Positions 51,939 through 63,448 of a stretch of 64,000 nucleotides of DNA are shown here, one piece after another. A program made the position numbers and the translations under genes. Position 1 is the first letter of the stretch, and the number at the start of each line of letters is the position of its first letter. Source of the DNA: Cloeon dipterum (taxonomy: Eukaryota > Arthropoda > Insecta > Ephemeroptera > Baetidae); assembly GCF_949628265.1 (NCBI RefSeq), contig NC_088788.1:23174335-23238334 (forward strand), given 5' to 3'. The notes beneath the pieces were generated by a model. It searched no databases and was not told the origin of the DNA. It saw nothing but the letters and a program-made list of their open reading frames with translations.

Positions 51939-52928
51939 ATTTGGCAGCGATCTTTTAGCTGCAGCCAAGGAAGACAAGCTGTGTTCTTCAACGCCAGGAT
52001 TGCTACTAAATTAGGACTTAGCCAGTTGATCCAGCTATATACGCGCGACTATGTAATAATAACTTAAAATACCATAATATTGTCAAAGCTGAAACTTAAC
52101 TGTCTTTAAATAATTAGTAATGGCTTTACCGTTGTGTTTCAAACGTTGAATTATAGAACAAAAAACACCTCCGCTTGGAACAACACTGCTGTTTCATACG
52201 AAAAATATATATGAATCTTGGTAGATTTGAGCAAAATTGACAAGAAAAAGTTCTTTAAAATGAGCCTAGCTAATTTGAAGACGCATTGCCAGATTAAGAA
52301 ATTTTGAGAAATTTAGCACCAAACCAATCATATTTTTACCTCTTAGATCTGATAAACTCACTCTGTCTTATTGGGATCTTACTTAGTTCAGATAACTATT
52401 CCAAATCAAAGGTTAACAGCTACCAAAATTGAGCCAATAATCTATTCTTGCAATTCCTTTAATTCCGAAAATTTAAACTATATTGGGTGCTCGACAGATG
52501 TAAACCTCAAGAAACATTGAAATCCACTATGCTGGTTAATTCATCCTACTAACACCAAAAATAAGATATTATTAAACAATTAAAAAAAGAAATTATGGAC
52601 TATGTTCTCGCATTGCCTTTTTCAATTTTGTATCAGGGAAAAGGGAAATAACTCAATTTCCACAAAGTACCAAAATGGTATAGTTTTTTTAATGTTGTAG
52701 CTCACCACAAAGCTTTTAATACTCAATTTTTTACGTTTCAGAAATAAGATTATCTATCTTTTGATTTTCCAATGTTTCAGTAAATTGCTTGCCTTTTTCA
52801 CTTTTTTATCTCCATTAATGCATATTATGATTCAGTGAATTAATTCATTAATAATAATTATATAGTTTGAAAATGTATTTATGATTATCATGATAAAAAC
52901 TAATTTTTCTACACACTTAGCATTTATT
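51939..52928. promoter_or_regulatory. PepT-B promoter and CSN8-PepT-B intergenic region
   Basis: A TATA box (TATATAG on the minus strand, 52035-52041, context GCGCGTATATAGCTGG) stands 97 bp before the PepT-B start codon and matches the core of the PepT-A promoter. The rest, up to the CSN8 3' end, is AT-rich with no recognised feature. Confidence 0.55.
52923..52928 (-). terminator. CSN8 polyadenylation signal abutting the stop codon
   Basis: On the minus strand the CSN8 stop TAA (52929-52931) is followed without a gap by AATAAA, implying an extremely short 3' UTR if used. Confidence 0.5.
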
Positions 52929-55113
52929 TTAATTTTCAAGGAAAGATACAAACTCGGTGAGCTTGTCAAGCTGATCTTCGCTGGTCAATGGCGGTCCAGG
53001 TGGAGGAACTGGTTTTTTAGGGAGAATCATGTTGCTGTCGACAATTTGCCATCCAGGCTGAGATGCAGCTGAAGCCAAAGCTTGAGCAGGGGTTTCGCCC
53101 AAGAGTCTAGCCAACGACTCGACAGTGATGGAGGAGTAAGCTGAACCTATTAATTCCAAGGCACGGCTGCGAACTTGTCCTGCAAAGAAATGTGCGATCA
53201 TACAGATGATGGTATAAAGTGCCGCCTCTTTGTCGTACCTTTGAGAGCATCCATAATAGGGGCAACAGGCTCTGACCAGCTGTCAGTTTGGGCTAGAGCA
53301 ACATGAACAAGGTACAAGTCCCTCTGCCACATTCTCTGCCCTATTCTCCAAACAGCATTCAGCTCCTCGTCAGCCAACTTTGCAGAATCAGGAATTCGCT
53401 TCCACAGCATTTTAGCATTGCATCTGTTGTTTCCAAAACCATTCCATATATATAAACTGAGAAATTATGAGACTATAATGCTTACAGATCATTGTGGTAG
53501 AGGTAAACAGCTAACAACTGCGTGTAGACTGATGCTGGCAGTGGTGCTCCACCTGCAGCCTGTGAAAAGATGATGCCAAAATATATTTATATGACAAACC
53601 ACACTATATTTGAATTAAATGGACTGAACGGCTTTACTCTGCGCGGAAAAAAATATTCAGGATGGCCAGCTAATGGTGTAATACTGTGGTTATGAATGGA
53701 GGTCAAGTACTGCTGATGAGGCCGGCGGGGCCCTAACAGCCGCTGCATAATACGAAAATGTGTTCTTTCATTTTTCCCTCTGATAATTGAGCAGTTCGGG
53801 GATCTAGTACTGGCTGCCCAGTGTCAGAGATGGCAAGAGGTGGTTAGTTAAGTGACTCGAAATGCTTAAATAGCTCAACGGGCTCGGAGGCGCACCAGCA
53901 AGACTCGCCACTGGTTGTTTTCGCACCTTTCCAGCTGCTCAAGGGACATATGTCTGGCGTTTCAATGAAAGACCTAGGTGCGGGGAGGCAAAAAGATGCC
54001 CACATTGAGCCCCAGCTCCTCTGCGGCCACTCAGTGAGATCATAGCCTATGGAATGTGCCGGGCAAAAGTTAAAAAATCACTAGCTGTTGACCACCCTGA
54101 ATTAATTTTCCACCCAGAGAAAAGCCATTGAGTCTATTTAAATTAAGCAATTGATCTACGTGCGTATTTCTTTATTTTTTTCTTTAAAACCAATTTCATT
54201 CGATGACTAGAAATATTCACTCGAGGGAAGCATTTCAGACGATGAAGAAATTAACGGACTTGTCCTCGTTGGTTTAAGTTGAGACTTGTAATAGTTCTCG
54301 ACATGTTTCGGCTCCAACTGACGCCCTAGTCATGAGAGGGTCCTAACAACTTTAACTAACGAGGAAAAGCCCGTTTATTTCTTCAAATTTAATTTATTCC
54401 TATTGATATGAACAAATTTTAGGTGGTTTTAGAGTACATTAATTCAACTATTCACCCATAAAATGTATGTGAAAAGGAAACTACTAAAGTAAGTAGACTA
54501 ATAAGATAAGCATTTTAAATAACAATTTTTCATATTTCTAGTGAAATTAATTTTTATGATATTTTTATTATCCAAATCAATGTGCTTTCCGTCTACTTAG
54601 CTTTTCTTTTGCGCTTTGAATAATAGGTCAAATCTAGAATGTGTTTGATTGAATTATCTTTAAAACAAGCGATAAAAATTGTTATTGTACTATGATAAAC
54701 TAATAATATGATATCTATGTATCATAAAAACTTCTATCAAATGAACAAAATCTTCTATTACACAGCATAATATTATTATGTAATCTGAGAATTATATTAT
54801 ATCTTCTTTAAAGTAACGATGGTATAGACACAGGAGACGTCTTGGATCATTAATCCTATACGCTACTCTATTGTTGGTTCATTGCATAATTTTTGAAGAC
54901 ATAAAGTTACAAAATTGTTTATTAGAATTTTACTGTAAATATATAAATATATTATATTACTGATCAAATTAAAAGTATCAATGATACATACTGATATTGT
55001 ATTATTAACGCACATATTAAATCGAAGAAAATAAATAAAATTAAAGTTATCCTCACCTCCAATTCTTGTCTTTCTAAATCTGATTCCAACACTTTCATAT
55101 CTTCAACAGTCAT
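52929..55113 (-). CDS. CSN8: COP9 signalosome subunit 8
   Basis: Smallest PCI-domain subunit of the COP9 signalosome, which removes NEDD8 from cullins. Four exons, in transcript order: 55057-55113, about 53488-53561 (74 nt; ends uncertain by 2 bp), 53239-53423 and 52929-53179, giving 188 residues, close to Drosophila CSN8 and shorter than human (209). Visible CSN8/PSMD8/eIF3k-family features: an N-terminal helical part with YTQLLAVYLYHNDLCNAKML and WKRIP, then a C-terminal PCI-like winged helix (SSITVESLARLLGE, GWQIVDSNMILPKKP), a Pro-rich linker and a final helix DQLDKLTEFVSFLEN. Intron 1 (about 1.5 kb) is unusually large for this neighbourhood and carries two inverted-repeat elements annotated separately. 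CSN8 acts on cullin ligases, as does the Insomniac adaptor 8 kb away; that is probably coincidence. Confidence 0.93.
53658..54099. mobile_element. Possible degenerate hAT-like MITE in CSN8 intron 1
   Basis: A GC-richer 442-bp segment bounded by imperfect inverted repeats: CAGGATGGCCAGCTAATGG on the left, and CAGGGTGGTCAACAGCTAGT read inward from the right. These CAGG-TGG-CA ends resemble hAT termini. The 8 bp on each side (AAAATATT and AATTAATT) agree at only five positions, so the target duplication is decayed or absent. No coding capacity is visible. Confidence 0.5.
54244..54384. repeat. 141-bp foldback element in CSN8 intron 1
   Basis: Two 38-bp arms (54244-54281 and 54347-54384) are complementary at 33 of 38 positions, around a 65-bp loop. 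The arms begin GAAGAAAT and contain TCCTCGTT. The loop contains CGACATGTTTCGGC. No clear target duplication is seen. It is either a foldback-type transposon or a hairpin RNA source. Confidence 0.7.
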
Positions 55114-57651
55114 TTTGATCTCTTGTTTTTAATTCCTTCGAATGATCAAACTTTCGGAAATGTCTTCCCTTGATACTGCAGTAGTAGTAAAAGTCGAAAT
55201 GTCAATCTGAGAACCTGATAATCCAGGTACCAGGCAACTGCAGCTGACGGCAGCAGCGAAATAATATAGTAAACAAAACTTTGTTGTTTTCCTGGTTTTC
55301 CTATCTTCTTATTGGCTGGAAGCTTCGACAGCAAAACATCCTACTTCTCTCTCCGCCAATGAGTGTAGCGGAAAGGTTTTCAAATATAACAACCGCGAAT
55401 ATTAAATTTATCAAAACCTATTAAGAATGCAGAATGGATCGTCAACTCAAATAAAACTATGTAGTGTCCGTTTCGTCTGCTATAAGAGGTGAAATAACTC
55501 CACACTCCATATTTTCCCATTTAAATCTAAACACAGCATTTTATTCCAGGTCATTCAAGTTTAATCCAACTTTCAGAAAGCACAAAATGATAATTTTTTG
55601 CATTAATTTAGTATTAACAAAAAATTTCGCAAATAAAATTATGTCGAGATTGAAGAATCAAAAAATGTTTTGATACGAAAAGCGCACTGTGTAAAAATAA
55701 TTATATTTTAACACAAATTATACACTTCACACACAATCAGTGGAATAGTTCTAATATATAAATCCAGAGAAATTGGAGTTCGGATTTAATCATTGTGTTG
55801 TCATATTTATTCTTGTCTACACTATTTAGTATAGGAGTCACTGCAGAATCCCTCATATTTATATCATGTATACGATTTAAGAAAAAATCTGCCTGCGGTT
55901 GGCTTTCATGAATATAAAATATTAATGGTGTATTTCAAATTGAAAGCTAATGGACCATACTTATGTATATTTATTTAATTACAACTTAACTAAAAACAGT
56001 ATTACAATTTTTAACACACACGCCAGAAAAACTAATTAACCGAATATATGACGTGAGTTATCATAATTCTCTGGACAAAAAAATGAATTCATTGTGCGTG
56101 GGGGGAAAATTCTGTGATTTTTAACTAAAACAAAAATTTTGAAAGATGTCAACAAGTGTTTTATTAAGTGTTTTAACAAATGATCCTCGACTTCTCTTTC
56201 AAAAATCTCATTCTCTAAATCAGCACAATTTAAAATATATAAGACAAATTCAAACAGAACTAACAAAAGTTATTTAAAACAATAATTTTAAGTTTAATAA
56301 ATTTCTACTCTCTGGAATATAAATTGCGTATATTTGGAGTTAATTTAATTTCTACGTTACACTCTCACGTCAGACATCACAATGTAGTATATAAATACGA
56401 TCAATGCCAAACAAATCTGTTCTTACTAAAATTCAGAAAATTGACAGTGATTCACAAAGTTGTCATTTTTGGCCTGTATTCATTCAGCTTCAGCTATTGG
56501 TAATAATTTTGTGACATTTTAATTGTTGAACACACAGTGCGGCAATTAAAATTATTTGGGATGGGATCATGCAGCATTTAACTGCTATGTTCCAGGGTAA
56601 GAGAGGTTGAACAGTATAAAAAACATTTTTTATACTTCAATGGCTGCGTCCAAGTTGCAATTACGCTTGCAATTGTACCAGCAAGAGCAAGGGTTTTGAA
56701 AATTTTAAGTAATCACTCAAATGAAGGGGGAACAGAAATTTTTAAGAAAAACAAAAAATGAAAATGCAACATTGCCAGCACACAAAATCACAAATATTTT
56801 CAAAATAACTCATCTAAGAAATAAAATACCTATGACTTAATATAATGCAACTCAAACTGGAAGTTACAAATATTTTACACATTTACTATTCTGCTGAAGG
56901 TGAAAACTCAGTGTTAGCAGGAGCTCAATTATACAATTGAAAATAAATAGTTAAATAAAGCCGCCCGCAGCAAACAATAACAAATTAACACCTGATTTTT
57001 GTGACAAGAATTGATCAAGTAGGTAAACAAGCTACGACTGAAGTGTACTGAACAGTACGACAAGGAATAGTAAATTTCTCCTGTATTTTTTCCAATTTTT
57101 TAAGATTTGACGTTTCAGTAGGGTCAGTTGGCGGAAGAGTCAAAACTATAGGTGTGTAAAAGGTGGTTATTTTCTAACAAGAAAATATAGGTTGGCACCC
57201 ATTCCAGTTGGCCAATTAAGTGATGGTTAATAAATAAATTATAATGAGGTAATTTATGACGCAAAACAAAACATTTCATGCTTTCCCAGACCCTTTGATA
57301 TCTAAGAGAACACTGAACACTCATCAAATACAAACAAAAATAGAAGAATTTTAAATTTATCACAATACTTGGCAACAATTTCAATTTGGCAACATATCTT
57401 TCTATGTCAGCACAACCAAACAAGAGTATCATCCTACTCTAGTGTATTAGGAAATTGGAAACTTGACTGTAAATCACAAATAAAAATAAAATTCTTTCTA
57501 AATGTCACTCTAATAAGATACCCAGAGCGACTAACAGTTCACTTTTCCTTGTTCGTCAAAGACAACTCTGCTTGGTTTCCCATTTCATGTAAATCGCCCA
57601 CTTAGTTTTTTCATAACGTTCTCAATGAAGAAATTCTCAAAACAATATATA
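55114..57651. other. CSN8-MMD intergenic region
   Basis: The first 250 bp upstream of CSN8 is moderately GC-rich with an ATTGG box near 55357 and is probably its promoter. The remainder is AT-rich and holds the MMD 3' UTR at its right end. No further gene is supported. Confidence 0.5.
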
Positions 57652-60600
57652 TTATAAGTCATCATGCTTATTTGTTGTGATATTGCTCGTTTGAGTTTTG
57701 TACGGGTATAAGTTGTCCAGGATGGCAAAGTAGTGAACACTTGCAGCAAAAGCCACGAAGAGGTGCCAGATGGCATGGGCGAAAGGAATGCGCCCATCCA
57801 TTTTGAAGAAAATCACGCCAGCCAGGTAACAAACTCCTCCAAGCTGTAGTTCATACAGCCCGGGAATGTCCTATAATGTAATTTGCTCATTGTTAAACTT
57901 CAAATTATACATCATCATATAAAAACCTACAGTAGAAACTATTGCGAGCGCTGGCGCAACACCCATGAAAAGATAAAACGTGGTTTCAAGCCATTTGTAT
58001 CTTTCATGAAATGCTTGCTGATAAAGGATTCCAAATGAAGCTAGAATCCATATGAGCCACCAAAGTTCTGCTGCCCAGCCGCCTGCAGGTAAAGGAGTTA
58101 ACGTCAGCCATGGGAAATAGGAGGCAGCAATGAAAATATATATCATGGCTCTGTCACTTCTGTGCAAAACGTCCTTGACTGGACTGAAACACAATAAAAA
58201 AGCTAATCAGTTTCACACGTGGTTAAACAATGGTGCCATAATAATAGTGAATTGTGCGGGCTCTAGCCTTACCTAAATTTTGTGACATTATTTCATATAT
58301 ATTTAAAGGTCAAATAAAACCAAACTGCTAACTTTCCATTGCTTGACTAAGTTTCAAAAAGCAACTGAAGAGACAGAGCTGATGAAAGAGGTACCAAATA
58401 TTTTACTGTCTCTGTAAATTCTGTTGCAGCTCTTACTTCCCCCTGAGCTCTTACCGCAGGCTATATTGCACGAAAATAAGTGCACCATGGTCCCATTTCA
58501 ACGACATTGCACCAAGAGAAGTGTTAAAAGTAGTATTATTTATCTTCAAAACGCTATATCCAGCTATAGACAGTTTTTTATTTGAAGCCAAATCGCGCAT
58601 GCTGTAGTGCAAACCAGAAAGTAGCTTTTCACATCTTAACCACCAATGATCAAGATGGGATTATATGTATGCACCCAGCACATCTAAATATATTACATTA
58701 CAAATAATAATGCAAACTAGCAAATCCGTTTCTGAATGTGGTAAGATATATTGCATCCTAGAGAAAAAGATTTAAAGTATTTTATCATCAGCTGAATGTT
58801 CTGATCACTGGCAACAATCTGAAGTTGCCATGACAGTTTTCAAGCTAATGTTTAAATATAAATCTAATATCATAGACACAATATAGAATGATAACAAATC
58901 TTTTGCAAAACACTTCTGATCAGACTGAAGTCATATTAATGCGTCTAATGAGGTTTAGCAACTCGATTAAACATCAGTTTTAAAAAAATTCAAGATTTCT
59001 GATGTGATTTTTATGTTGAAAAAATTATATTTTCAAGGATTTTAATAGCCTATGTATTGCATGGAGCTATAAAATGCAAGTTTCACAGAAGAATTAGGGG
59101 ACTCCTACTCAGGGCCGAAATATCTTCCAGGCGCTAACATTAGCATAATGAGAGCCCTGGAGGCGCTCAGCCAGAGGAGGCCCATGTTCAATGAATGGAG
59201 GGCGAACCAGGGGAGTGCCTGGTTGCCCGATTAGCCAGTTTGGCTTTGCTCTTGTAGTATCTAGGGCAAGGGCAAGGGCAAGTAGAGTTCAGAAAAAAAT
59301 ATTTTAAATAGTGATCTTTCAAGATCACTTCTTTTAAATAAATACAAACAAATTATTTTTCTCTTAGCCTAAGAACGTCACAAATTTAAATCAAAACAGG
59401 CGATTGGTAGTAATTTATTTAACTCACCCATGACCATGGCAAAAAAAGACGCAGTGAAATATTGTAGAAATTGTAAAGAGGAGGATTAGAGATCCACTGT
59501 AAATGATGCCAGACCAAAATTGCTGCCAGTTTGTAGAGCGTTGCACCAGAGACACGGCACCCCAGATACTTGGTGGAATCCACAACTGTAAAGGTCAAAT
59601 CATATAAATATATATACGTAAGCACAGCTAAGAATTTTGATAAACACGGTTTGATTTCTTCTGTGATAATAAAATAAAAAAATGTGAAGATAATTATTTT
59701 TAAGAAATACTTTATTTCAGTTTGGGGTTGAAGCGCAGTATTAATTAATTGCATATTTGTTAATGATTTAACTTCAATTAAAATACCGGATGTGATAGAA
59801 CATCAGTCGATAAATTAAAACTTAAATATTGGCTATCACACAGACATTGGGTATCAAAAAGATAACGCGGTAAAAAACGACCTCAACATCCTGTTGCGTC
59901 GATGAAATGAATTGATGTAATGAAATAACCGACGAAACATTATCTTCGTCACTATTAAAGGTGCAGCAACTGCTTGTCCCCCCTAGACGAGCGTTACAAA
60001 GGTTTCTTAGTTTTCCAAAAATGGTACATAACTTTACATTGATACAATAAAATATTGTTGACAAGGAAAATACTTTGTAAAGAGATATGAATTTTCCTTG
60101 TTGCAAGAAAAGGGCAACAATCAATTTAACGAATTTAACGATGAAAATTTAGGTGTTTGTTGAGCTGTGCGCAATTTTTATGGCACCAACAGACGAAAAT
60201 TATAATATTACATATATCAATTTTAACTTATATAAATACACAAGCCTAAGAAGATAGATGTTGGTATAATTAAAAAAAATATTGACATATTCTGCAAACA
60301 TCAATAATGGCATGAATATTAACAGAAATACATACAAATTTTTGAGTGGCTAAAATTTGAGTGACAACAAAGAGGATATTTTTCCATTCCAATTTTTTTA
60401 GCCTAAAATTAATTTAAATGGTGCAATAAAAGAGAGCAAAACCACTTGCAAATTTCTAAAGACCTTTTGATAATCCTCCACCAATGTTTCGTGTGATTTT
60501 GAATGTGAACTCATTTAAAAATGCAGTAAAAAGATTAAAATTTCGTGAAGCGCAGTTTCAAATAAAATAATTCTCTTTCGCAGTGAGAGATCTAACTGAA

Positions 60601-60970
60601 ATTTTAATACTGTGATTTACCTCTTTGCTTTTGCAATTGATTCGAAGTTAAAAGGAAACAACCTAAACCAAAATTTCTAAATTCTGTGGTACTTACCCCA
60701 TGAGTGATGACATTGGCTATGTGCTCTACTGTTGTCGGAGTGTACGGTCGATTCGGGGGTGCTCGCTCATTCATCCAGTGACACCTGTGAATTTAATTAG
60801 ACATTTTTTTCTTTAGTATAGGATAAACTTAGAAAAGCGCATGTTTAAAAGGATGCATTGACGTGGAAAACTACAGCCAGAAGGTATATATATTTTATAA
60901 CTTACTTCTTCACGAAGTCAAAAGTCTGCCTCCAGTGAGAGGTGAGAGAGCTCATGATCAAACTGGCCAT
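57652..60970 (-). CDS. MMD: MMD-type PAQR seven-transmembrane protein
   Basis: Membrane protein of the progestin/adipoQ receptor family, closest to monocyte-to-macrophage differentiation factor (PAQR10/11), which in mammals sits in Golgi membranes. Five coding exons, in transcript order: 60906-60970, 60697-60784, 59428-59585, 57931-58183 and 57652-57870, giving 260 residues. Diagnostic wording: [19 protein letters not shown]; helix 2 STIFHC with H95; D114 in [16 protein letters not shown]; and [19 protein letters not shown] with H220 and H224. The H...D...HxxxH set matches the PAQR metal site. Exon 3 must be read in the frame beginning LWIPPSIWG; another open frame across it is a shadow. Introns 2 (1111 bp) and 3 (1244 bp) are large; the latter contains a GC-rich patch at 59095-59285. 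The ATG at 60970 begins [13 protein letters not shown], an N-terminal extension compared with vertebrate MMD. Confidence 0.93.
59095..59285. repeat. GC-rich patch ending in a GGGCAA hexamer repeat
   Basis: Within MMD intron 3, a locally GC-rich block with repeated GGAGGCGCTC/CCAGGCGCT motifs that ends in about three to four GGGCAA/GGGCAAG units (about 59261-59282). It is possibly a remnant of a mobile element. No ends or target duplication were found. Confidence 0.35.
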
Positions 60971-61440
60971 TTTGTCGCTCCCGTTGGATCAGTTATGATC
61001 AGAAAGATGTAATTCAATAATATGCTTCAATTGCTTTATCACTGGTCTCAGACACTGGTAGAGCTTCATTGGGGTCACGGACTACCGCCTCGCACCAGAA
61101 GAGTAGAAGTCGCATAATTATATTGTTGTTAGTTCCTCATCTAGAGAGAGTTCTTCTTCAGAGAGAGAGAGCGAGGTGTGTGCCTAACCTAAAGGAATAA
61201 AAAACTGTTAGTTGATCCAGGTGGTGTCTGTTCTGCATCTTCTCTCAAGTTGATATTTACCAGATAGTCCCAAACTCAAAAATAATTTCACTCTTCATGC
61301 AGAGATAGCTCTCATCGAGCTCTCTGTCGCCCTCTCTCTCTCGTCTCCTTCGTTCGCCCAGCCCACTTCGCCCCCTCTCTCCTCCTCTGCATGGGCTCCA
61401 CTCACGCGGATTGCTCTTGTGCCTTTAAGAGTTCATGCCT
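60971..61440 (-). promoter_or_regulatory. MMD 5' UTR exons and probable promoter
   Basis: On the minus strand a UTR exon ends CTG/GTAAAT at 61261. The next begins after TTTAG at 61188 and runs into the start codon at 60970, giving a 72-bp UTR intron. Upstream, 61310-61430 is a CT-rich, GC-rich stretch typical of a promoter or transcript start in this window. Confidence 0.45.
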
Positions 61441-62566
61441 TGTGCCAGATAGCTTTTTTATTGTTGTGTGGCGCGCTCGTGCTTGCCAATTACATTATGC
61501 TTGCGCGTACCTTTAACATAAAACCTTTGTAGATTACAACGCAAATCAGAGTAATTGGATTTTTTATTAGAATATTTGTACTTTTTTGTCTTATCAAATT
61601 CAAGTCACTATTATAGAGCTGTCAATTTAAAAAATCTTATAATTCAATAAAATTGAGATTTCGCGAAATGTTGGACATAATTAGGGAGGAAAATGAGTGG
61701 AAAGTTGCCGTTTCCAACATTATCTTTTAATTATTTGTTTACGTTTGATTTTCTGATTTTTTTTGATTTAATTCTAAAATCTAATATCCGCTTATGCTAA
61801 CTTAAAATTTTTGGCCACTAATAAATAATTGTAATTTGTATTATATGGTATACCATGAATAATACAAAAATTGTCGCATTAGATTTTTAAAACATTTATT
61901 TTCACATTTAGCTTAATTTCCATAATCTTCATAATATCAAAACATGCATGACATTATTTAAACAATCAATTTAGTGTTTTTGACGGGGGGGGGGGGGGGT
62001 CGCACATAGTGTAGAAAACATTACGACTGGTGTATTGCTGATGCTCCCAAAATTCATGTTCAGGGAGCAAAAAGGATGTGCAGACAATAGAAACATATAA
62101 CATGTAAAAATGCCTTTTCCAATAACAGACAGTCTGGTCTCAGTTCAGGAATCAGTTTGAGTATATCCTGCTGCACGTCCTCTGGGACAGAAATAAATGT
62201 CAGGCACCATTAATTTCACAAGTTACACTGCTAGAAATGCTAACAATTTTATGGCAAAGTGATAAATTTCACAATCGTTTTGATAGATGTTGAGTAAATA
62301 CCACAGTGCAGCACCTCTAATTTTCTTCCTAAAGATATTGTGTAGTGATGTATAATTATCAGCAATAATCGTATTTGATAGGGGGTAAAAGAGAGTAGAG
62401 AAGTAGTGTAGAAATGCGATACAAACTGGCTCTGTTCATGAAGGCCCCTTTTGCATCTGGATCACTTTGACAGCTCAAAGGCGCCGCAGTAAAAAATGAA
62501 AAAAAATGAGATTCACTCGTGTTGGAGTAGAGAGTTGTTGGCTTTGAAAATTACTCTTCAATTTGT
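61441..62566. other. Intergenic region between inc 3' end and MMD promoter
   Basis: AT-rich sequence with no open frame of note. It includes a run of 15 consecutive G at 61985-61999. The part next to 62566 is the likely 3' UTR of the KCTD gene. Confidence 0.5.
61985..61999. repeat. Poly-G tract
   Basis: Fifteen consecutive G residues in AT-rich intergenic DNA. It could fold as a G-quadruplex or be a length-variable assembly artefact. Confidence 0.9.
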
Positions 62567-63448
62567 TCACATCCGAGAGCCTTTTTGCTGGAGAACCTGA
62601 AGTTCAAAGTTAAAACAAGCACATTGGAAAACAGGATAAGCTTGCCTTTGCTCTGTCTGTTGGCTCAGATTCCACGCTGTTTAGAGTTGCACCATACTCG
62701 CGAGACACTACACACAAGAATTCGGCATGTTCATCGTGGCCGTATGTGTACTGCGACCCAATATTAATGAGCTGGAATTAAAATAGACAATAATCAGTGG
62801 AGGGGGTGTGATGGGTCTTCAAACAAAAACCTGCTCAAATTTCCAGCCGTCGGAAAGGGTAGACACCATTTGAGTGAGCTCATCTTCATGGCACTGAAGG
62901 ACTCTGAAAACATGTTTTCTAGCTTCCTTCTGCGGTCTTGAATCTCTCTGACAGATTCTTTCTTTTGTCAGCCTTATCAGCTCAGTAATGTTGTAAAATT
63001 CTGCTTCTTCCAAAACTCCTAAGAGTACAAAAATATAACTGGTTAAAGTTGATCACTCTCGGAAAGCTACGCGCTTGCCTTCTTCTGCTAAGCCATTGTC
63101 AATTACCAGTTTCCCATGTCGAAGGTAATTTAGGACAGGGCTGAAATATGTTGGATCCCTGTCAACCAGATATGCACCAGTATCATCCTGTAAAAAATGG
63201 AAAGTTAAATTACTTAATAAATGCATACAAAAATGAAACTGTTATTATACTCTGTCCGATATAAGCTCCGAGTCTTCCTGGCATAGCCGGAACAAAAACG
63301 AGTTTGGATCTCTGCAGAGTGTTGTTTTGGTTGTTAGAAAATAAGTTCCGCCCACGTTTAGCCGCACCCACTGGTTGTTGGTCCTCATATTACACGAATT
63401 AATTGTCTCGCCACCATCGACCTGACAATCATTCATAGGACTTGCCAT
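62567..63448 (-). CDS. inc: KCTD2/5/17-type BTB protein, Insomniac orthologue
   Basis: Cytoplasmic BTB protein that multimerises and acts as a substrate adaptor for Cullin-3; the Drosophila orthologue Insomniac regulates sleep. Five exons, in transcript order: 63251-63448, 63079-63187, 62831-63018, 62646-62771 and 62567-62596, giving 216 residues (Insomniac has 211). BTB domain from about residue 27: [49 protein letters not shown]. The C-terminal part contains [16 protein letters not shown], then [20 protein letters not shown], and ends VLQQKGSRM. Introns 2 and 4 have GC donors (both G/GCAAGC); introns 1 and 3 use GT. The last coding exon is only 30 nt. The ATG at 63448 is the first in frame; the N-terminal 25 residues are not conserved. 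Confidence 0.95.

Noticed and set aside
55146-55334. Minus-strand frame with a membrane-like stretch just upstream of CSN8
   Set aside because: It has no ATG start, lies where the CSN8 promoter and 5' UTR should be, and resembles no protein I know.
59419-59754. 111-codon minus-strand frame over MMD exon 3
   Set aside because: The conserved PAQR sequence is in a different frame of the same exon once the splice acceptor at 59585 is applied.
59822-60124. 100-codon minus-strand frame in MMD intron 2
   Set aside because: No recognisable domain, AT-rich composition; possibly a decayed element but unsupported.
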